Part shown: piece after piece, positions 40,849 to 41,074 of the stretch
Position numbering within the stretch: the first letter of the stretch is position 1
How the letters are laid out: each line of letters opens with the position of its first letter
DNA from: Acidobacteriota bacterium
Lineage (GTDB): Bacteria; Acidobacteriota; Terriglobia; Bryobacterales; Bryobacteraceae
Direction of reading: 5' to 3'
Assembly (NCBI GenBank): GCA_016201205.1
Contig: JACQDF010000200.1
Coordinates: 1-41,074 of the forward strand
DNA length: 41,074 bases
Program-made: the position numbers and the translations under genes
The notes under the pieces: generated by a model
The model's database searches: none
Told to the model about the DNA's origin: nothing
Seen by the model: only the letters and a program-made list of their open reading frames with translations

Positions 40849-41074
40849 CGGCCTGCCGGCTTCCCGCTGGCGTCCACTTTCACTTCCGTCTCTTTGCCGT
40901 CCTTGCGGATGTGGGCCTCGTAGAACGTGGCCACACCTTCGGTGACCGTTTCCACCAGCAGCAGCCTGCCCTTGCCCGTGGACTTCTGAATGGCTTCGCG
41001 CGCGGCCGCGGGAATACTCGCCAGGGCGACCTCCTCTTCCACGCTCACGATCCCGCCGGTTTCATCGAAGGTCA
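40845..41074 (-). CDS. PepSY-like domain protein, 5' end outside window
   Basis: The frame is open to the window edge, so the gene is partial; at least 75 residues are visible. The sequence (TFDETGGIVSVEEEVALASI, PAAAREAIQKSTGKG, LLLVETVTEGVATFYEAHIR, KDGKETEVKVDASGKPAGR) shows the alternating pattern of PepSY-like domains: a helix with PAAAREAI, then strands ending in a VKVDASGK turn. These are typically small exported proteins that may inhibit peptidases or bind ligands. An internal GTG at 41048 could be mistaken for the start. Its stop codon overlaps that of the deaminase in CTAG (40845-40848). Confidence 0.6.
   Translation of the reverse strand, partial: TFDETGGIVSVEEEVALASIPAAAREAIQKSTGKGRLLLVETVTEGVATFYEAHIRKDGKETEVKVDASGKPAGR

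Noticed and set aside
1..41074. CRISPR arrays, tRNA or rRNA genes, insertion sequences
   Set aside because: No regularly spaced repeats, cloverleaf-like sequence or transposase was seen. Most intergenic gaps are too short to hold such elements.

Overview
This is a high-GC bacterial window, almost entirely coding. Two long Oar-like TonB-dependent receptors (N-terminal carboxypeptidase-regulatory-like fold, then plug and barrel), a PD40 beta-propeller protein, a DUF362-type protein, multihaem c-type cytochromes and a di-haem peroxidase point to an Acidobacteriota genome, most likely the Solibacter/Bryobacter group. This placement is inferred from gene families; no rRNA or tRNA gene was recognised to confirm it.

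Layout. 1-1752 (+): two damaged genes, an amidohydrolase and a twin-arginine-type DUF362 protein, both with internal deletions and frame changes, followed by an unrecognised protein (1749-2543). 2565-7024 (-): a sugar-type ABC permease and ATPase without a substrate-binding protein, the replicative helicase dnaB, and a receiver-only response regulator. 7116-10616 (+): a three-gene overlapping unit of PD40 propeller, di-haem cytochrome c peroxidase and TPR protein. It converges on 10600-14921 (-), a TonB-dependent receptor followed by a seven-haem cytochrome. 15040-20854 (-): a tightly overlapping glycan operon (asparagine-synthase-type amidotransferase, GT4, GT2, GT4) ending in a STAS anti-anti-sigma protein. 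A short peroxiredoxin remnant lies just upstream.

21425-34612 (+) is the main accessory system: a type VI secretion locus in the order tssB, tssC, hcp, tagJ/impE, tssA, tssE, tssF, tssG, clpV, vgrG. Sheath, tube, baseplate wedge, sheath-recycling ATPase and spike are all present. The membrane complex (tssJ, tssL, tssM), tssK, PAAR and any obvious effector/immunity pair are absent, so these must lie elsewhere or be missing. The 360-base leader before tssB has nested inverted repeats that may form a structured RNA. A fatty-acyl-CoA ligase starts 22 nt after vgrG on the same strand with no visible terminator, an unusual partner for a T6SS.

36331-39540 (-): a second TonB-dependent receptor. 39617-40848: a divergent pair, alpha/beta hydrolase (-) and guanine deaminase (+), separated by 23 bp. 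Both start with GTG and share a palindromic -10-like ATTATAAT, which suggests overlapping promoters making leaderless mRNAs. The window ends in a partial PepSY-like gene (-).

No CRISPR array, insertion sequence, integrase or RNA gene was recognised.
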